A DNA stretch of 64,000 nt from Undibacterium sp. Jales W-56. GTDB taxonomy: Bacteria > Pseudomonadota > Gammaproteobacteria > Burkholderiales > Burkholderiaceae_D. Shown in pieces: positions 26,407 to 37,400 of the stretch. Within the stretch, counting starts at the first letter, position 1; each line of letters opens with the position of its first letter. The stretch is taken from positions 186,001 to 250,000 of the forward strand of contig NZ_JAJLQW010000005.1 in the NCBI RefSeq assembly GCF_025548535.1. The letters are read 5' to 3'. Position numbers and translations under genes: made by a program. A model generated the notes under the pieces. The model did not search any database. It worked only from the letters and a program-made list of their open reading frames with translations, and was not told where the DNA came from.

Positions 26407-27462
26407 TTATACCAAACATAATTTTAAACCATCAATAAATACTTCTTTAGGGAGATTTTTGCCAATAAACACCATCTTACTCTCGCGCAGCTCATCGTCG
26501 CCCCATTTCACCCCGACATCGGTGCCCATAATTTGATGCACCCCCTGAAAAATCACCTTGCGGTCGGCGCCATCCATCAGCAATACACCCTTGTAGCGCA
26601 ACATGCGCGGTCCGAACACATTCACCAGTCCGCCTAAAAATTCGTCGAGCTTCGCGGTATCGAATGGCCGCGTGCTTTTAAATACAAATGCGGCGATATC
26701 GTCGGAATGATGGGCGTGGTGATGGTCATGCTGGTCTGGTTGGTGCTGCGCATGGCCGCAATGCTCGTCATGCACATGTTCATCAGCATGCTCATGCGCT
26801 TCTTCGGCTTGTAAAAATTCCGGATCCAGTTCCAGCTTGGCGTTCAGGTTGAAGCCTTTTAAGTCCAGCACTTCGCTGATCGCGACTTTGCCAAAATCGG
26901 CAACGCTGACGGTAGTGCGCGGATTCATGCGGCTCAGGCGCTGACGCAGGCTGCGGATGTGCTCAGCATCGACCAGGTCGGTTTTAGAGAGCAGAATTTT
27001 GTCGGCGAAACCGACTTGCCGTTGCGCTTCTTCATGCTCGTCGAGCTGTTGCATTGCGTGGCGCGCATCGACCATGGTGACGACCGCATCCAGCATATAG
27101 TAGCTGCCGACTTCTTCATCGACAAAAAAGGTTTGCGCCACCGGACCGGGATTGGCGAGGCCGGTAGTCTCAATCACGACCCGGTCAAAATCGATCTTGC
27201 CTTCGTTTTTTTGCTGTATCAGATTGCTCAGGGCCACGATCAGATCGCCGCGTACTGTGCAGCAAATACAGCCGTTGTTCATCTCGATGATTTGCTCATT
27301 GCGATCCTGTACCAGAATCTCATTGTCGATATTTTCTTCGCCGAATTCATTTTCGATGATCGCGATTTTATGACCGTGATTTTCTTGCAGGATCCGGTTC
27401 AGCAAAGTGGTTTTACCTGAGCCTAAGAAGCCCGTCAGGATCGTGGTGGGGATTAGTGCCAT
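26407..27462 (-). CDS. CobW/COG0523-family metallochaperone GTPase
   Basis: A 351-residue G3E GTPase. Walker A G11-FLGSGKT-18, zinc-binding GCICC at residues 64-68, ETTGLANPGPV, and SKTDLV guanine motif. A histidine-rich linker (residues ~222-255, with runs such as HDHHHAHH) precedes the CobW C-terminal domain. Such proteins deliver zinc to client enzymes under limitation. It lies 25 bp after the Zur-like gene, so one transcript and Zur control are likely. Confidence 0.92.
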   Translation of the reverse strand: MALIPTTILTGFLGSGKTTLLNRILQENHGHKIAIIENEFGEENIDNEILVQDRNEQIIEMNNGCICCTVRGDLIVALSNLIQQKNEGKIDFDRVVIETTGLANPGPVAQTFFVDEEVGSYYMLDAVVTMVDARHAMQQLDEHEEAQRQVGFADKILLSKTDLVDAEHIRSLRQRLSRMNPRTTVSVADFGKVAISEVLDLKGFNLNAKLELDPEFLQAEEAHEHADEHVHDEHCGHAQHQPDQHDHHHAHHSDDIAAFVFKSTRPFDTAKLDEFLGGLVNVFGPRMLRYKGVLLMDGADRKVIFQGVHQIMGTDVGVKWGDDELRESKMVFIGKNLPKEVFIDGLKLCLV

Positions 27463-27487
27463 ATATCTTCCGTGTTATCTTCCGTAT

Positions 27488-28021
27488 TTATTTAGCGCAT
27501 TCAGCGCACCAGCCTTTGATGGTCAGCTCTATGTCGTGACTCTGGAAACCCTTGCCCAGCGTGGCTTGCAAGGTTGCCTGCAACTGGTCTTTGAGGGATG
27601 GATGATGATGTGAGCGGTCGGTGCAATGCTGTTCTTCGTCGAGGCAAAACACCTTGGCGCAGCGGGTACATTTGAAATGGCCATGCTGATGCTGAATCCC
27701 CGTCATCGCGCTATGCGCCTGGTGGTCGCTACCGGTGTTGTAGCGAAAAATCCTGTCATCGCCCGCAATTTTATGTGCCAGGCCGGCATCGGTCAGGCAA
27801 TCCAGCGCGCGGTACAGGGTCACTCTGTCCATTCCGGGCAGCGTATCCTGGACTTCCTGATGCGACAGGGCGCGGCTGGTATTGAGCAGGGTGGTCAAGA
27901 CGCTGGTGCGCGCTTCCGTGACCCGAATCGCCGCTTGCGACAGCATGCGCTCCGCCAGCGACCGGACCTGGTCGGCGGCCTGTCTGGCTGGGGCTGATTT
28001 TTTGTGGATGGCGGTGATCAT
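27488..28021 (-). CDS. zur: Fur-family regulator, probable Zur
   Basis: A 177-residue Fur-family repressor: winged helix (ALSHQEVQDTLPGMDRVTLYRALDCL), metal region H111-Q-H-G-H-F-K-C118-TRC, and C-terminal structural pair C172/C175 (WCAEC). Start at MITAIHKKSA; an upstream TTG extension lacks family resemblance. The operon with a CobW GTPase and the nearby ZnuD-like receptor favour zinc (Zur) over iron. A possible AT-rich operator GTTAACATATTATG lies at 28064-28077. Confidence 0.85.
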   Translation of the reverse strand: MITAIHKKSAPARQAADQVRSLAERMLSQAAIRVTEARTSVLTTLLNTSRALSHQEVQDTLPGMDRVTLYRALDCLTDAGLAHKIAGDDRIFRYNTGSDHQAHSAMTGIQHQHGHFKCTRCAKVFCLDEEQHCTDRSHHHPSLKDQLQATLQATLGKGFQSHDIELTIKGWCAECAK

Positions 28022-28311
28022 GGCGACATGGGGAAACAAATCCGGTATCTGTTTGCGTTGTTGGTTAACATATTATGCCTGAAAATGCAATTCAGTTGCA
28101 AAATCACTGTTATCCCTGGCAACGATATTCGGACCAGGACCGAATCAGGAACACCGTTCGCCGCAGGGGCGCAAAACACGCCTAGCAAATTCCTGTTAAT
28201 CCGCGGACTCATCTATCAAGACGGCGCTTCCTCGCGACAAGATATACTTGGTAAGCGGCGCTAAACACTTAATTTCCGATCACAATACCCGCCGCAGATG
28301 AAGAGCTCTCC

Positions 28312-28980
28312 ATGTCAGTTTCGCCACTCTTGCACCTGATCCAGCATCATCCCGCCGAAGGGCCGGGTGAGATCGCGCTCTGGGCTGCGGCGCGCGGTGT
28401 GGCCTTGCAAATCTACCGTGCCGATCTCGGCGCATTGCCGCTTGCCAGTGCCGATCCCATGATTTTGCTGGGTGGCCCTTATGCTGTGCATCAGCCGCCG
28501 CCTTGGCTGCAACGCGAACAGGCCTGGCTCGACAGCGTGTTAACTCAGGATGCACCGGTGCTGGCGATTTGTATGGGCGCGCAGTTGCTGGCAACTTGTC
28601 TCGGGGCGGCGGTGGCGCCGGCAGCTGAAAAAGAGGGCGGCTGGACGCCGGTGCAATTTGCCGGTGGTGCGACGATGGAGGTGCTGCAATGGCATGAAGA
28701 TAATTTCAGTTTGCCGTCGGGCGCAGTGCTGCATGCGGGCAGTCGGGCTTGTCCTCATCAATATGTGACGCATGGCGAAAAGCGCATTGCGCTGCAATTT
28801 CACCCTGAATGGAATGCCCAGTCAGTGGCTGAATTAAATGCGTATTTTGGTGCAGAATCGCCTTTGCCCCGGTTATCCAAGACAAACAACGATGGACTTG
28901 AGCCGGATACCCGGCGTTACCGCATCGTGCAGGATTGGTTATATCAACGTCTTGACAACTGGCGGGCACATTGGACCTGA
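28312..28980 (+). CDS. Class I glutamine amidotransferase-like protein
   Basis: A 222-residue protein with the triad-type elbow AICMGAQLLA (nucleophile Cys) and QFHPEW (His-Glu). The fold and length fit stand-alone GMP synthase-like amidotransferases, which often act as glutaminase partners or gamma-glutamyl hydrolases. Substrate not evident. Ends in a basic WRAHWT tail. Convergent with xerC. Confidence 0.85.
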   Translation: MSVSPLLHLIQHHPAEGPGEIALWAAARGVALQIYRADLGALPLASADPMILLGGPYAVHQPPPWLQREQAWLDSVLTQDAPVLAICMGAQLLATCLGAAVAPAAEKEGGWTPVQFAGGATMEVLQWHEDNFSLPSGAVLHAGSRACPHQYVTHGEKRIALQFHPEWNAQSVAELNAYFGAESPLPRLSKTNNDGLEPDTRRYRIVQDWLYQRLDNWRAHWT

Positions 28981-28995
28981 ATCGCATTGAATTTA

Positions 28996-29077
28996 ATATA
29001 CTGGTACCCGGTATATTTTAATGCCGCATGATGGTAGCGCGGATGCAACCTATTTGGTATAGACCGATGGGGAGTAT
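28996..29077 (-). repeat. Family B ~82-bp repeat, copy 2
   Basis: Read on the minus strand it begins ATACTCCCCATCGG immediately after the xerC stop (one base between) and ends near CCAGTATATT. The ATCCGC and GCATTAAAATATAC blocks match copy 1. It fills the convergent gap between the amidotransferase and xerC genes and could act as a transcript end. Confidence 0.55.
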
Positions 29078-29078
29078 C

Positions 29079-30017
29079 TTATTTTTTCGCTCTCGGATGC
29101 GCCTGGTCATAGACCTTGGACAGATGCTGGAAGTCGAGTGCGGTATAGATCTGGGTAGCCGCAATCGAGCTGTGGCCGAGCATCTCTTGCACCGCGCGCA
29201 GGTCGCCCGAGGATTGCAGTACATGGCTGGCAAACGAGTGGCGCAATACGTGCGGCGTGACGTCGGCCGGGATACCCAGCGACTGCGCATGCGCCTTGAT
29301 CCGCAATTGCACCAGGCGTTGCGAAATGCGGGTCCCGCGTTCGCTCAGAAACAAGGGATGCGGATCGGCCTTGAGCAATGTCGGGCGCACTGTCAGCCAG
29401 GCAAGCAGTGCTTCCAGGGCCGGGCGACCGACCGGTACGATCCTTTGCTTATTGCCTTTACCGGTAACATGGACTTCGGCCTGTTCGAGATCGACCCAGC
29501 CTAAAGTCGTGTGGTCTTTTTCAGCGGCTTGCCGGACGTCGAGCGCCGCCAGTTCAGATACCCGCAAGCCGCTGGAGTACAGCAATTCAAACATCGCCCG
29601 GTTCGCACATTGGCTGGCCGTATCGGAGCGATGTTGCGAGACCAGCCGCACCGCATCGTCGGTCCCCAATGCCTTCGGCAGGGTCTTGTTTTTTTTCGGC
29701 GGCTTGATGCCGTCGACCGGATTCGCCGGCAGCGTGACGTGCTCTGCCAGCCAGCGATAAAAGCTGCGCCAGCATGAGAGCTTGCGCGCAATCGAGCGCG
29801 GGTTCATCTGTTGCGCATGCAGTTGCGAGGCGAAGCGGCGGATCTGGTGGTAGCTCAAGGTGGCGAGACTTTGCCCGCCTGCGTGCTGATCGGCGAATTT
29901 TTTTAATTCGATTAAATCGAGGCGATAGTTTGCAATCGTATGCGGCGAGAGCTGCCGCTGAGTACGCAGCACTTCCAGATAATCATGGATTTCTGTCTGT
30001 GGCGCATCAGCGGTCAT
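29079..30017 (-). CDS. xerC: Tyrosine recombinase XerC
   Basis: A 312-residue chromosome-dimer recombinase. SAM-like N-domain, then catalytic residues R152 (GLRVSEL), K187 (TGKGNK), H256 and R259 (HVLRH), H282 (LGHSS) and Y291. Works with XerD at dif. Neighbours DUF484 and dapF give the order seen in many gamma- and betaproteobacteria, supporting XerC rather than a phage integrase. Confidence 0.95.
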   Translation of the reverse strand: MTADAPQTEIHDYLEVLRTQRQLSPHTIANYRLDLIELKKFADQHAGGQSLATLSYHQIRRFASQLHAQQMNPRSIARKLSCWRSFYRWLAEHVTLPANPVDGIKPPKKNKTLPKALGTDDAVRLVSQHRSDTASQCANRAMFELLYSSGLRVSELAALDVRQAAEKDHTTLGWVDLEQAEVHVTGKGNKQRIVPVGRPALEALLAWLTVRPTLLKADPHPLFLSERGTRISQRLVQLRIKAHAQSLGIPADVTPHVLRHSFASHVLQSSGDLRAVQEMLGHSSIAATQIYTALDFQHLSKVYDQAHPRAKK

Positions 30018-30033
30018 GGCGTGTTGTGAGTCG

Positions 30034-30690
30034 TCAGTCGATCAGGCAACTGAGGGCGGCGCTGCTGGTATCGGCGATTTTTACCAGGAAATCGGTTGCC
30101 ATTTCTTTGGTGAAACGGGCCGGATCGGGCGAGCCCAACACCAGCAAACCAAAGGTGCCGGAGCCAGCTGCCAGGCGCAAAGGCAGCATCGCCAGCGACT
30201 GCATGCTGTGATCGGATTCGATCCAGCCCGCTGCTTCAAAATCATGATTGCTGCCGCAGTAAGGCGTGACCAGGCCTTTGGCGAACAATTGCACATCGTC
30301 GCTGACTGTTTCGGCAAACCAGGTATGCGAAAAATCGGCAGCCACCTGCCACAGGCGTAGCGTCGCATGCGGCACCGAAAAAATATCCTGCAGCCCCTGA
30401 GTCAGGATATGCGGCAGATCGACGTCGTTGCGCGCCAATAGCAGCGAGCGGGTCCAGCTCTGGAATTTATTCGTAATGCCGTCATTCTCTTGCGCCAGGC
30501 GCATCAGATCGGACATGCGCAATTCCAGCACTTTGTACTTTTCGCGCACCACTTCCATCTGGCGTTCTTGCAGCGAAATTGCACGTCCCATCAAGGGGCT
30601 GGTCAGTTTGACGCTGGACAACAGTTCGGCATGTTCTTCAAAAAAATGCGGATGATTGGCAAGGTAGTCGGCGATATCAGAAGAGTTCAT
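30034..30690 (-). CDS. DUF484 family protein (GAF-like)
   Basis: A 218-residue cytosolic protein: helical start (SSDIADYLANHPHFFEEHAELL), a coiled coil (SLQERQMEVVREKY), then a GAF-like domain. Conserved partner between dapF and xerC; biochemical role not known. Gap of 16 bp to xerC and 20 bp from dapF, so a single transcript is likely. Confidence 0.93.
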   Translation of the reverse strand: MNSSDIADYLANHPHFFEEHAELLSSVKLTSPLMGRAISLQERQMEVVREKYKVLELRMSDLMRLAQENDGITNKFQSWTRSLLLARNDVDLPHILTQGLQDIFSVPHATLRLWQVAADFSHTWFAETVSDDVQLFAKGLVTPYCGSNHDFEAAGWIESDHSMQSLAMLPLRLAAGSGTFGLLVLGSPDPARFTKEMATDFLVKIADTSSAALSCLID

Positions 30691-30710
30691 TCTTGGTCAG
30701 TGTCGGTAAA

Positions 30711-31565
30711 TTAGATGATGTCGATTTCGCCGTCAAACACGCTGACAGCCGGACCGCTTAAATACACGGGTTGCGCTTCGCCCTGCCAGGCAATCGATAA
30801 GTCGCCGCCCTGCATGCTGACGCGCACAGGCGAGTTCAGCAAGCCGCGACGGATGCCGGCCACCACGGCAGCGCAGGCACCGGTGCCGCAGGCCAGCGTT
30901 TCGCCGGTACCGCGCTCAAAGACGCGCAGGCGTATGTGCTGCGGTGTGACGACCTGCATGAAGCCCGCGTTGACCCGGCGCGGAAAGCGCGGATGATGTT
31001 CAATCGCCGGACCGTCGATGGCGACCGGTGCTGTGCTTGTATCGTCGACCACTTGCACCGCATGCGGATTGCCCATCGATACGGTAGAGAACAGTACCGT
31101 CCTGCCATTGATCTCCAAAGGCCAGAGCGCATCGCGACCTTGCGTTGTGGCGTTCAGGCCGCTTGCATCAAACGGCACATCGGCAGGCGTCAAGACCGGC
31201 GCGCCCATATTCACGGTGATGCTGCCATCGGCTTCCAGGCGCGGTTCAATGACGCCGGACATGGTTTCGACGCGAATCGCCGTTTTGTCGCTGAGTTTTT
31301 TATCGACTACAAAACGTACAAAAGCGCGTGAACCGTTGCCGCATTGTTCGACTTCGCCGCCATCGGCGTTGTAGATGCGATAGCGGAAATCGATACCTTC
31401 GCTCGGCGACTTTTCGACCACCAGGATCTGGTCGGCGCCGACACCGAAGCGGCGATCCGCCAATAGTTTCCATTGCGCAGGCGTGAACGCGACGGCTTGA
31501 TTGATGGCGTCGATCACAACGAAGTCGTTGCCGGCGCCGTGCATTTTGGTGAATTTGAGTTTCAT
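30711..31565 (-). CDS. dapF: Diaminopimelate epimerase
   Basis: A 284-residue enzyme converting LL- to meso-diaminopimelate for lysine and peptidoglycan. Active-site thiols C75 (EQCGNGSR) and C226 (LACGTGA). Start at [15 protein letters not shown], the family N-terminus; longer in-frame sequence is extraneous. First gene of the dapF-DUF484-xerC run. Confidence 0.96.
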   Translation of the reverse strand: MKLKFTKMHGAGNDFVVIDAINQAVAFTPAQWKLLADRRFGVGADQILVVEKSPSEGIDFRYRIYNADGGEVEQCGNGSRAFVRFVVDKKLSDKTAIRVETMSGVIEPRLEADGSITVNMGAPVLTPADVPFDASGLNATTQGRDALWPLEINGRTVLFSTVSMGNPHAVQVVDDTSTAPVAIDGPAIEHHPRFPRRVNAGFMQVVTPQHIRLRVFERGTGETLACGTGACAAVVAGIRRGLLNSPVRVSMQGGDLSIAWQGEAQPVYLSGPAVSVFDGEIDII

Positions 31566-31787
31566 CGATACATTATAGCGCGCCCAGCGCAGCGCACCAC
31601 AGCGGATTGCGCTTATCGGTCCGGCGGCAAACCATGGGATCGAGCCGAGTCGATTCACGATCTGTCTATTGATAAAAAGCTTGAAAAGCTCTCGATACAG
31701 AAGCGCACAGGCGCAAAGGCACGGGAAGAATTTTTTCAGATTGCCTCAGCGTCCATCTTTTAGATACTCATCAGTGACTGCATGGCG

Positions 31788-34115
31788 CTAAACAATTTTA
31801 TACACCCCGCATCCCAACACCAGATCGTCGGATACCGGCACGATATACGACATCTTTGCGTCGATTTTCTGGGTGGACGGATTCAGGATGGTGTAATCGA
31901 CCCAGCCGCCGCTGAATGGAATCGCAAATGCATCCGCGACTAATTTGCGGCCATCGAGCCCGTTGACATGGAGCAGGTTGACTTGCAGTTTTGATGCGTT
32001 GCCAGCGAATGCGCGGTATTGTCCGCTGCGATCAAAGGCGAAAACGTACATGTCGCGATCGGCAAATTGCCGGTCTTTGTCCGCTGTAATGATGGACAGC
32101 GCATTGCGGCCGGCGCTCTGATACAGGCTGACCGCCTTATTCACAAAAACCAGCGCTTCGTCTGCGGTGCCTTGCCTGAGTTTGAATGAGGACACCGCCT
32201 TGGATAAGCCCAGCGCACGCTCCTCCAGCAGGACGGCTGAATTCTTGGCCTGTTCCGCCATCTGCCCATTGCTTTGCGTGATCTCATCGAGATGACGGAT
32301 CGCTTCTGAAATCTGCGCGAGGCCATTGCTTTGTTCTTCTGAGGCGGTGGAAATCGAATTAATATTGCCCGCCAGATTGCGGATGCCATCGACGATATCG
32401 GTCAAGGTGGTACTCACCTCATTAATTTGCGAGACGCCGGTTTTGACGCGGCTGACCGAATCATCGATCAATAATTTAATCTCTTTGGCCGAGCCTGCGC
32501 TGCGCTGGGCGAGATTGCGTACCTCTGCCGCGACTACCGCAAAGCCGCGTCCCTGTTCACCGGCGCGGGCGGCTTCTACGGCGGCATTCAGCGCCAGGAT
32601 ATTGGTTTGAAACGCGATCGTGTCGATCAGGCTGACGATTTCCTGAACTTTAAGCGCACTGGTTTGTATGCCGTGCATGGAGTCGACTGCTGCATGCATG
32701 GTAGTGCCGCTGGATTCGGCAATCAGCCGGACTTTGGCGGCGAGGGTGTCGACCGATCTGGCGCTCTCGGCATTTTTTTTCACAGTGTCGGCGAGATCTT
32801 CCACGCTGGCCGAGGTTTGCTCCAGGCTCGATGCCTGCTGCTCGGTACGGATAGACAGGTCACTGATGCCGGTTGCTAATTGATGGCCTAGTTGCGAGAC
32901 CATGCTGGCATTGGTGCGTACATTCGCGACCAGCGCCGATAAATTGAAATTCATGTGCTCCAGAATCAGCCCGGTTTGCGCCAGTTCATCTTTACCGTCA
33001 ATTTGTACATGGGCGGTCAGATCGCCGGATGCCACCGCTCTGGACGATTGCGATACGGCATTCAAGCCTTGCAAAAACGCATGATAGAAGCCAACAATCA
33101 CGTAGCTGATAAACAGGAAGCCGATGAGCATCAGCGAGAACGTCAGGTTGCGTTTAAACAGGTGCTCCCTGACACGCTCTTGCAGCAAAATATCTAGGCG
33201 ATTCAATACCTCGGTCTGAAAGCTGAGGAGTTTGCCGATGGCGTTCGTGCCTTCCTCAAAAAACAGATTGGCATCTATGCCCGGTTTGTCTCCCAGTAAA
33301 TTTTTTGTGGCAGAGGCGATAAAAGCTTCGCTGCTATCGACGGCAATTTTTTGCGACGCAGGAATGGCTTCTTTGGCGCGCTGAAGCGAGGGATTGGTAT
33401 TGATCACCGTAGCGAGTGCGACTTTGACGGAATCTATTTTTGCAATTAACACGGCTTTGTCATTGAATTCCAGTTCTGCTTTTTTGGCAAAACCGGCACC
33501 TAGACCGCGTAATTGCGCCAGATTTTCTATCCATGCGGGAATTTTCTGTATCGACACATCCATCAGGAAATAGGTAGATGCTTCAGGATCCAGAACCAGT
33601 CCGCTTTTTTCCGCCTCGAGCAACAGGAAACGCAGGCTTTCGGCGACTAACTGGTGATGCTGCGCCAGGCTTTCTGCCGCACTGGCGGCGAGTTTGCCGT
33701 CGGCTAATTGCTGCACCTGAGCTGATAAGGCTTGCCAGGCGGTTGCAAGCCCGAGTTGCGGGGATGCGGTCACGGCCTGATGGATCTGCCTGCTTTGTTC
33801 TACCAGCTTATTACGCACGCTGCTTAAGGCTTGATCGACATCCTGGCCGGCGAATTTGAGATTCGCGAGTCCGCGGTGTTTTTGTATGCCGGTGATCAAA
33901 TCCATGATTTGTCGGGAAATGACAACGCCATTCGCTTCTTCCGCGGCGATATCCAGATCTTGCTGGTATTTGAATGCGAGATGAATACTCAGCAAAAGTA
34001 GGGGGAGCGTAAAAGTCGCCGCCATGCAGAGTAATTTGGTGCGCAAGCCCAGTCTGCCCATGACAAGCGTGCATGGATACATGATGCGACTGACGAATAG
34101 TTGGAAGGGGGTCAT
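31788..34115 (-). CDS. Methyl-accepting chemotaxis protein with C-terminal Cache-like domain
   Basis: A 775-residue receptor: TM1 (about residues 29-48), a helical periplasmic region with QKHRGLANL (nitrate-sensor-like), TM2 (about 330-350), HAMP, then the methyl-accepting coil with the conserved tip [27 protein letters not shown] sequence. After the signalling coil a further ~140 residues look like a single Cache domain ([47 protein letters not shown]), placed in the cytosol. GAGG precedes the ATG. Ligands unknown. Confidence 0.9.
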   Translation of the reverse strand: MTPFQLFVSRIMYPCTLVMGRLGLRTKLLCMAATFTLPLLLLSIHLAFKYQQDLDIAAEEANGVVISRQIMDLITGIQKHRGLANLKFAGQDVDQALSSVRNKLVEQSRQIHQAVTASPQLGLATAWQALSAQVQQLADGKLAASAAESLAQHHQLVAESLRFLLLEAEKSGLVLDPEASTYFLMDVSIQKIPAWIENLAQLRGLGAGFAKKAELEFNDKAVLIAKIDSVKVALATVINTNPSLQRAKEAIPASQKIAVDSSEAFIASATKNLLGDKPGIDANLFFEEGTNAIGKLLSFQTEVLNRLDILLQERVREHLFKRNLTFSLMLIGFLFISYVIVGFYHAFLQGLNAVSQSSRAVASGDLTAHVQIDGKDELAQTGLILEHMNFNLSALVANVRTNASMVSQLGHQLATGISDLSIRTEQQASSLEQTSASVEDLADTVKKNAESARSVDTLAAKVRLIAESSGTTMHAAVDSMHGIQTSALKVQEIVSLIDTIAFQTNILALNAAVEAARAGEQGRGFAVVAAEVRNLAQRSAGSAKEIKLLIDDSVSRVKTGVSQINEVSTTLTDIVDGIRNLAGNINSISTASEEQSNGLAQISEAIRHLDEITQSNGQMAEQAKNSAVLLEERALGLSKAVSSFKLRQGTADEALVFVNKAVSLYQSAGRNALSIITADKDRQFADRDMYVFAFDRSGQYRAFAGNASKLQVNLLHVNGLDGRKLVADAFAIPFSGGWVDYTILNPSTQKIDAKMSYIVPVSDDLVLGCGVYKIV

Positions 34116-34248
34116 GCTGTCCTCTATTTTTTCGTAGACAATTCGGTTTCTGCCCCATTTTCGCAGATTTTGTATGGTTTTTCGTTGTTGCTGCGTATCA
34201 GGTAGATTAAATAAATTGTGTTTCGGAAAGCATGATTACATATGAAAG

Positions 34249-34287
34249 CCAGTACACTTTACGCATCTGTCAGTCATACTGTACTGG
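34249..34287. promoter_or_regulatory. Inverted repeat upstream of the indolepyruvate oxidoreductase gene
   Basis: CCAGTACA (34249-34256) and TGTACTGG (34280-34287) form a perfect 8-bp inverted repeat with a 23-base spacer, inside the 315-bp gap between the divergent chemoreceptor and oxidoreductase genes. Could be a regulator half-site pair; the regulator is unknown. Nothing else was seen in the gap apart from GGAG before the oxidoreductase ATG. Confidence 0.35.
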
Positions 34288-34430
34288 TCTATTTGTTGCA
34301 TACTGTCCATTGAGACCGGCAATACACCGTGCTACTGTGGCAGGCTCGCAAGAGGTATATGATTCACTCACAAGGTGAACTATGTTGTTAGAGGCGTTAC
34401 CCCGCCAACACTAAAAAGCACGGAGACCCC

Positions 34431-37400
34431 ATGAATGCACCCATCAAGTCACAGACGCTGATCGACAATGACATCACGCTGGACGACAAATTTACCCTGG
34501 AGCGCGGACGCGCTTTCATGACCGGCACACAGGCCTTGCTGCGCTTGATGATGCTGCAACGTCAGGCCGATGAAAAAGCCGGACTCAACACCGCAGGCTT
34601 TATCTCAGGATACCGCGGTTCCCCTTTGGGCAATGTCGATCTGACTGCCGTCAAAGCCAAAAAACATCTGGAAAAAGCCCACGTCAAATTCCACCCCGGT
34701 GTGAACGAAGATCTGGCCGCGACCTCGGTGTGGGGCACGCAGCAAGTGAATCTGTTCCCGGGTGCAAAATACGACGGCGTATTCGCGATGTGGTACGGCA
34801 AAGGCCCGGGCGTGGATCGCTGCGGCGACGTATTCAAACATGCGAATCTGGCAGGCACCTCCAAGCACGGCGGGGTATTGGTGATCGCCGGCGACGATCA
34901 TGCGGCAAAATCCTCTACCGCTGCGCATCAGTCCGAACATATTCTGAAAGCCTGCGGCATTCCGGTGCTGTATCCATCGTCGGTCCAGGAATATCTCGAT
35001 TACGGCTTGCACGGCATCGCCTTGTCGCGTTACACCGGCTTGTGGGTCTCGATGAAATGCGTGACCGAAGTGGTTGAATCCGGTGCCTCGGTGGATATCG
35101 ATCCTGAACGTATCAAGCCCGTCATCCCGACCGATTTCGAGATGCCGGCGGACGGCATCAGCATTCGCACGCCGGATCCGGTACTGGCGCAAGAAGCGCG
35201 CATGATCAATTACAAATGGTACGGCGCGCTGGCCTATGTCCGCGCCAATAAACTGAACCAGATTATCTGGGATAGCCCGCGCGCCAAGGTCGGGATCATC
35301 ACGGCCGGCAAGTCATATCTCGATACGCGTCAGGCCCTGGCGGACCTGGGCATTGACGAACAAGCGGCTGCCGAGATCGGTATTCGCCTGTACAAAATCG
35401 GTATGACCTGGCCGCTGGAATCGCAAGGCGTGCGCGAATTTGCTAAAGGTCTCGATGAAATTCTGGTCGTCGAAGAAAAACGCCAGATTCTCGAATACGC
35501 ACTCAAAGAAGAACTCTACAACTGGCAGGACGATGTCCGGCCGCGCGTGGTCGGTAAGTTTGACGATACCGGCGAATGGAGCAATCTCGATCACGCCGGT
35601 CATGGCGACTGGCTATTGCCGGCGACCTATGAATTAAGCCCGGCGCAGATTGCCCGTGCGATTGCCTCACGTATTACCAAATACTTCTCCGGCCACCCGG
35701 TAGAGCAGCGCGTCAAAGAACGCGTCGCATATCTCGAAGCCAAAGAAGCCGCACTGAATATCGCCGCCAAGCCCGATCCGAACAAAGACCGCATCCCGCA
35801 TTTCTGTTCCGGCTGTCCGCACAATACCTCGACCAAATTACCGGACGGCAGCCGTGCGCTGGCGGGTATCGGTTGCCACTACATGGTCACCTGGATGGAT
35901 CGTGAATCGACGATCTTCAGTCACATGGGCGGTGAAGGCGTGACCTGGGTCGGCCAGGCACCGTTCACGACCGAGAAGCATGTCTTCAGCAATCTCGGCG
36001 ACGGCACCTACTACCATTCCGGCTTGCTGGCGATCCGCGCTGCGGTGGCGGGTCATGTGAATATCACCTACAAGATTCTGTTCAACGATGCGGTCGCGAT
36101 GACCGGCGGCCAGGAATTCGACGGCCCACTCGATCCCGGCATGATTTCGCGCCAGATCGCCGCCGAAGGCGTCACCCCGATTATCGTGGTGACCGACGAG
36201 CCGGAAAAATATGCAGCCGATTACCCGTGGGCTGCCGGCGTGACCGTGCGTCATCGCAGCGAACTCGATGCGGTGCAGCGCGAGCTGCGTGAAATCGAGG
36301 GCGTGTCCGCCATGATTTACGACCAGACCTGCGCCTCCGAAAAGCGTCGCCGCAGGAAAAAATTTGACAAGGATGGCAAACCGGGTTTCCCTGATCCAGC
36401 CAAACGCGCTGTGATTAATGAAGCCGTCTGCGAAGGCTGCGGCGATTGCTCGGTGCAATCGAACTGCCTGTCGGTCGAACCGCTGGAAACCGAATTCGGT
36501 CGCAAGCGCCAGATCAATCAATCCTCGTGCAACAAGGATTATTCTTGCGTGAACGGCTTTTGCCCGAGCTTCGTCACGGTAGAAGGCGGCAAGCTGAAAA
36601 AACCGGCCAAGGCCAAAGTAGAACAAGGCACTGCACTCGACGTCGCCAGCCTGCCGGCACCGGTATTGCCGACCACGCTGGAGCCATTGAACGTACTGGT
36701 CACCGGTATCGGCGGCACCGGCGTGATCACGATCGGCCAGATCATGGCGATGGCCGCGCATCTGGAGGGCAAGGCCTGTTCCGTGCTCGACATCACCGGC
36801 CTGGCGCAAAAAGGCGGCGCGGTCATGTCGCATGTGCGCCTCGCCGATAAAGCCGGCGATCTGCATTCGACACGTGTCGGTACCGGCATGGCCGATCTGG
36901 TCATCGGCTGCGACGAAGTCGTGACCGCCAGCCGCGATGCACTGTCGCGGATGGGCGAAGGGCGGACCCGCGCAATGGTCAATTCCTCCATATCGCCGAC
37001 CTCTGCCTTCATCAAAAATCCCGACTGGTCGTTTGCGGGCGAGAGCGCCGAAGCCGAGATCCGCCGCTCTTGCGGCGAAGGCCGGGTCGATATAGTCGAT
37101 GCCACACGCATGGCGACCGCCTTGATGGGCGATAACATCGCATCGAATATGTTCATGCTCGGTTATGCCTGGCAAAAAGGCAGCGTGCCTTTGAGCGAAG
37201 CCGCATTGATGCGGGCGATTGAACTGAACGGCGTCGCAATTGACTTCAACAAGCAAGCGTTTAACTGGGGTCGCGTGGCCGCACATGATCTGGCTGCCGT
37301 GAAAAAATTGGTCACACCGGCCCAGGTCATCGAACTCAAACGTGCGCCGACGCTGGACGACACCATCAGCAGACGCATTGCTTTCCTGACTGATTATCAG

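Noticed and set aside
28064-28077. GTTAACATATTATG as a Zur operator
   Set aside because: Only loosely palindromic; kept as a hint in the regulator entry, not called as a site.
35838-37286. 482-codon minus-strand frame opposite the indolepyruvate oxidoreductase gene
   Set aside because: Antisense artefact of codon bias in a long well-supported gene; composition not protein-like.
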